From positions 16,281-80,280 of the forward strand of contig CAITVX010000013.1 in assembly GCA_903895995.1 (NCBI GenBank): a DNA stretch of 64,000 nucleotides. The letters run 5' to 3'. Origin of the DNA: an uncultured Actinomycetes bacterium. Lineage in GTDB: Bacteria; Actinomycetota; Actinomycetes; Nanopelagicales; Nanopelagicaceae. The position numbers were made by a program, and so were the translations under genes. The notes under the pieces are model-generated. The model was not told the DNA's origin, did no database searches, and saw nothing but the letters and a program-made list of their open reading frames with translations. Of this stretch, positions 62,508-64,000 are shown piece after piece; positions within the stretch are counted from its first letter, which is position 1, and each line of letters begins with the position of its first letter.

Positions 62508-63203
62508 TTACACAGGTGAGAGCTGGCTCCACTTGAATATAACGAGAAGAATTCCAGCTATAGCCAAAGTCGTGGCAATAAATATGGATCGCTTGCGACC
62601 AAATCGCTGAGGTAAACCATCGATCCCTTGTTTGAGATCCCACTCTAAATCTTTTACAACATTGAGAAAATGAAAGGCGCTTGCGAAGATGATAAATCCA
62701 AGACAGAGCCAGGGAGTTGGTGATTTGCCCTCACTGACATAGATCGCCCAAGGCATCGCACCAAAGGAGATCATAAAAGGGATGACTGAGAAGATCGTCT
62801 TCTTGAGTGTGAGGTTGTAAAGAGTTGCGCTGATTAATCCGATTCCATGAACAGCGCTACCTCGTAAGCCAAGCGGTCCTACAAGGGATAGACCCACAGC
62901 AGAGATCAGCGCAAGAAAAATTCCACGCTTAAGGGCACGTGGTGATATCGATCCAGCTACTAATGGCTTCTTCTTTCGTGATGCAGCCAGATCTAATGGG
63001 TAATCAATCAGATCATTGGACCAGCCAACGAAGAATTGCCCAGCCAATATTGCCGCAGCGATTTGCAGTGAGCTCTTTACCGAATATTGGGTAGTCGCCA
63101 AGATAAAGGAGATCGTGACAACGAGAACTGTCGGGCCAAAGTGCGATGCAATCAGAAAACCTTTAAATACAGTTGCTGGTGAGTCAGATCTTTGCTTCAC
63201 CAC
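62508..63203 (-). CDS. UbiA-superfamily prenyltransferase
   Basis: 231 aa from GTG 63203, eight or nine hydrophobic helices. Both Asp-rich diphosphate-binding motifs are present: NDLIDYPLDLAASRKKKPL (NDxxDxxxD) and DLEWDLKQGIDGLPQRFG (DxxxD). It transfers a prenyl chain to an aromatic or sugar acceptor in the membrane; the acceptor is unknown (menaquinone, heme or carotenoid-type roles are all possible). An ATG at 63251 is in frame but would overlap araA by 40 nt and add a non-family N-terminus. It follows araA on the same strand. Confidence 0.8.
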   Translation of the reverse strand: MVKQRSDSPATVFKGFLIASHFGPTVLVVTISFILATTQYSVKSSLQIAAAILAGQFFVGWSNDLIDYPLDLAASRKKKPLVAGSISPRALKRGIFLALISAVGLSLVGPLGLRGSAVHGIGLISATLYNLTLKKTIFSVIPFMISFGAMPWAIYVSEGKSPTPWLCLGFIIFASAFHFLNVVKDLEWDLKQGIDGLPQRFGRKRSIFIATTLAIAGILLVIFKWSQLSPV

Positions 63204-63211
63204 GTAAATCT

Positions 63212-64000
63212 TTAAATTCTCTCCGCAAAGCGATGATAGGCAGCGTTCCATTGAAGTTCTCGTCTAAACTCTCGCATCGTTGTGTTCTCATCGATGATGA
63301 CATGTTCAACCTTTGCGATACGTGCAAAATCTTCAATCGTTTCAAGTGAGACTGCATTGGTTAGAACTGTGTGATGGGATCCGCCAGCTAGCATCCATGC
63401 TTCAGCACTAATAGGAAGTGAAGGCTTTGGTGCCCACACTGCGTGCGCCACTGGGAGATTTGGAAGAGCTTCATTGGGTTCAACGACAGTAATCTCATTG
63501 CTGATGATTCTAAAACGCTCACCCATATCAACGAGACAGACAACTCGAGCCTCTGCCGGAGATGCGGTAAAGACCATGCGAACAGGATCTTCCTTGCCTC
63601 CGATGCCAAGGGCATGAATCTCAATCTTTGGCTTTGACTTGGTGATTGTTGGACAGACTTCGAGCATATGCGCGCCAAGGATCAAAGGTTTACCTGGGCC
63701 AAAGTGATAGGTGTAATCCTCCATAAAGGAGGTTCCGCCACCCTTAGGAGTCATCGACTTCAGAATTGCGCCGAGCGCAGAAGTCTTCCAATCGCCTTCT
63801 CCACCGAAGCCATAACCCATCTCCATCAAACGCTGAACGGCGAGACCAGGTAACTGCTTGAGTGCACCAAGATCTTCAAAGTTACTGGTGAATGCGTCGA
63901 AAGAACCTTCCTTCATGATCTTCAGAAGTGCAAGCTCTTGCTTAGCCGCATAGACGAGTGAATCGTGACGTGCTCCCCCGCGTTTTAACTCGGCAGATAC
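63212..64000 (-). CDS. araA: L-arabinose isomerase, N-terminal part beyond the window
   Basis: The minus-strand frame is open to the window edge (263 codons of roughly 500). It begins [20 protein letters not shown] and contains [46 protein letters not shown] and [15 protein letters not shown], the AraA substrate and metal-site regions (Glu and His ligands). Converts L-arabinose to L-ribulose. An internal ATG at 63916 is not the start. Confidence 0.95.
   Translation of the reverse strand, partial: VSAELKRGGARHDSLVYAAKQELALLKIMKEGSFDAFTSNFEDLGALKQLPGLAVQRLMEMGYGFGGEGDWKTSALGAILKSMTPKGGGTSFMEDYTYHFGPGKPLILGAHMLEVCPTITKSKPKIEIHALGIGGKEDPVRMVFTASPAEARVVCLVDMGERFRIISNEITVVEPNEALPNLPVAHAVWAPKPSLPISAEAWMLAGGSHHTVLTNAVSLETIEDFARIAKVEHVIIDENTTMREFRRELQWNAAYHRFAERI

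Noticed and set aside
1..64000. CRISPR arrays, insertion sequences, prophage or integron structures
   Set aside because: No regularly spaced repeats, transposase, integrase or phage genes were found on reading the window; all genes look like core or lineage-typical functions.

Overview
The window looks like a piece of chromosome from a small-genome, moderate-GC actinobacterium, most like the freshwater acI/Nanopelagicales lineage. That lineage call is an inference: it rests on gene content, on extreme gene packing (many ATGA or TAATG overlaps, several abutting convergent stops) and on base composition near 50% by eye. The strongest actinobacterial marker is the block DUF2342 - whiB7 - uvrD2 - nudC - adnB - adnA, which matches the order known from mycobacteria (Rv3195 to Rv3202c). 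I see no insertion sequence, prophage or CRISPR array, and only one tRNA (initiator tRNA-fMet).

Layout. 1-4 kb: SRAP/HMCES-type DNA-damage protein (partial), aroA, rsgA, hisN-type phosphatase and an unknown protein. 4-7.4 kb: oxidative pentose phosphate operon pgl-gnd-zwf and tRNA-fMet. 7.4-12 kb: UPF0182 membrane protein, a small membrane protein and DUF2342. 12-15.5 kb: a 450-nt gap with a predicted orphan small RNA and a DnaA-box-like cluster, a YgjP-type metallopeptidase, a tiny zinc-ribbon-like protein, a ThiF-like protein, and whiB7 with a long regulatory leader. 15.5-25.5 kb: DNA repair (UvrD2, AdnAB) plus NudC and an EEP hydrolase. 25.5-30 kb: typA, ychF, rmuC and DUF6542. 30-37.5 kb: glpD/glpK, ispH, xseA/xseB and class I fumarase. 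37.5-44.7 kb: lytic transglycosylase with a structured leader, PIN-PhoH ATPase, uppS, DUF3817, SURF1, a 49-aa membrane protein, DUF4307, greA and a DrrAB-like exporter. 44.8-50.3 kb: two MFS transporters, an NlpC/P60 endopeptidase and an SDR-DUF2867 protein. 50.3-60.5 kb: a LacI-controlled ABC sugar uptake and catabolism locus. 60.5-64 kb: GlcNAc-type kinase, nagA, a UbiA prenyltransferase and the C-terminal part of araA.

Transcription signals are unusually legible. At least sixteen genes have a TANNNT-type -10 box whose last base lies 7-8 nt before the start codon, which predicts leaderless mRNAs. In two divergent pairs (glpD/glpK and ispH/xseA) the two -10 boxes overlap or touch, so the promoters must be mutually exclusive. 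The same grammar gives a coherent whiB7 model: an AT-rich WhiB7 site, a -35/-10, a leaderless upstream ORF whose stop sits in an 18-bp palindrome, then an intrinsic terminator before whiB7. It also supports an 80-nt small RNA with its own promoter and terminator. The sugar locus carries two LacI-type operators, one before the transporter operon and one between the oxidoreductase and the lacI gene, implying one local regulon for an unidentified glycoside.
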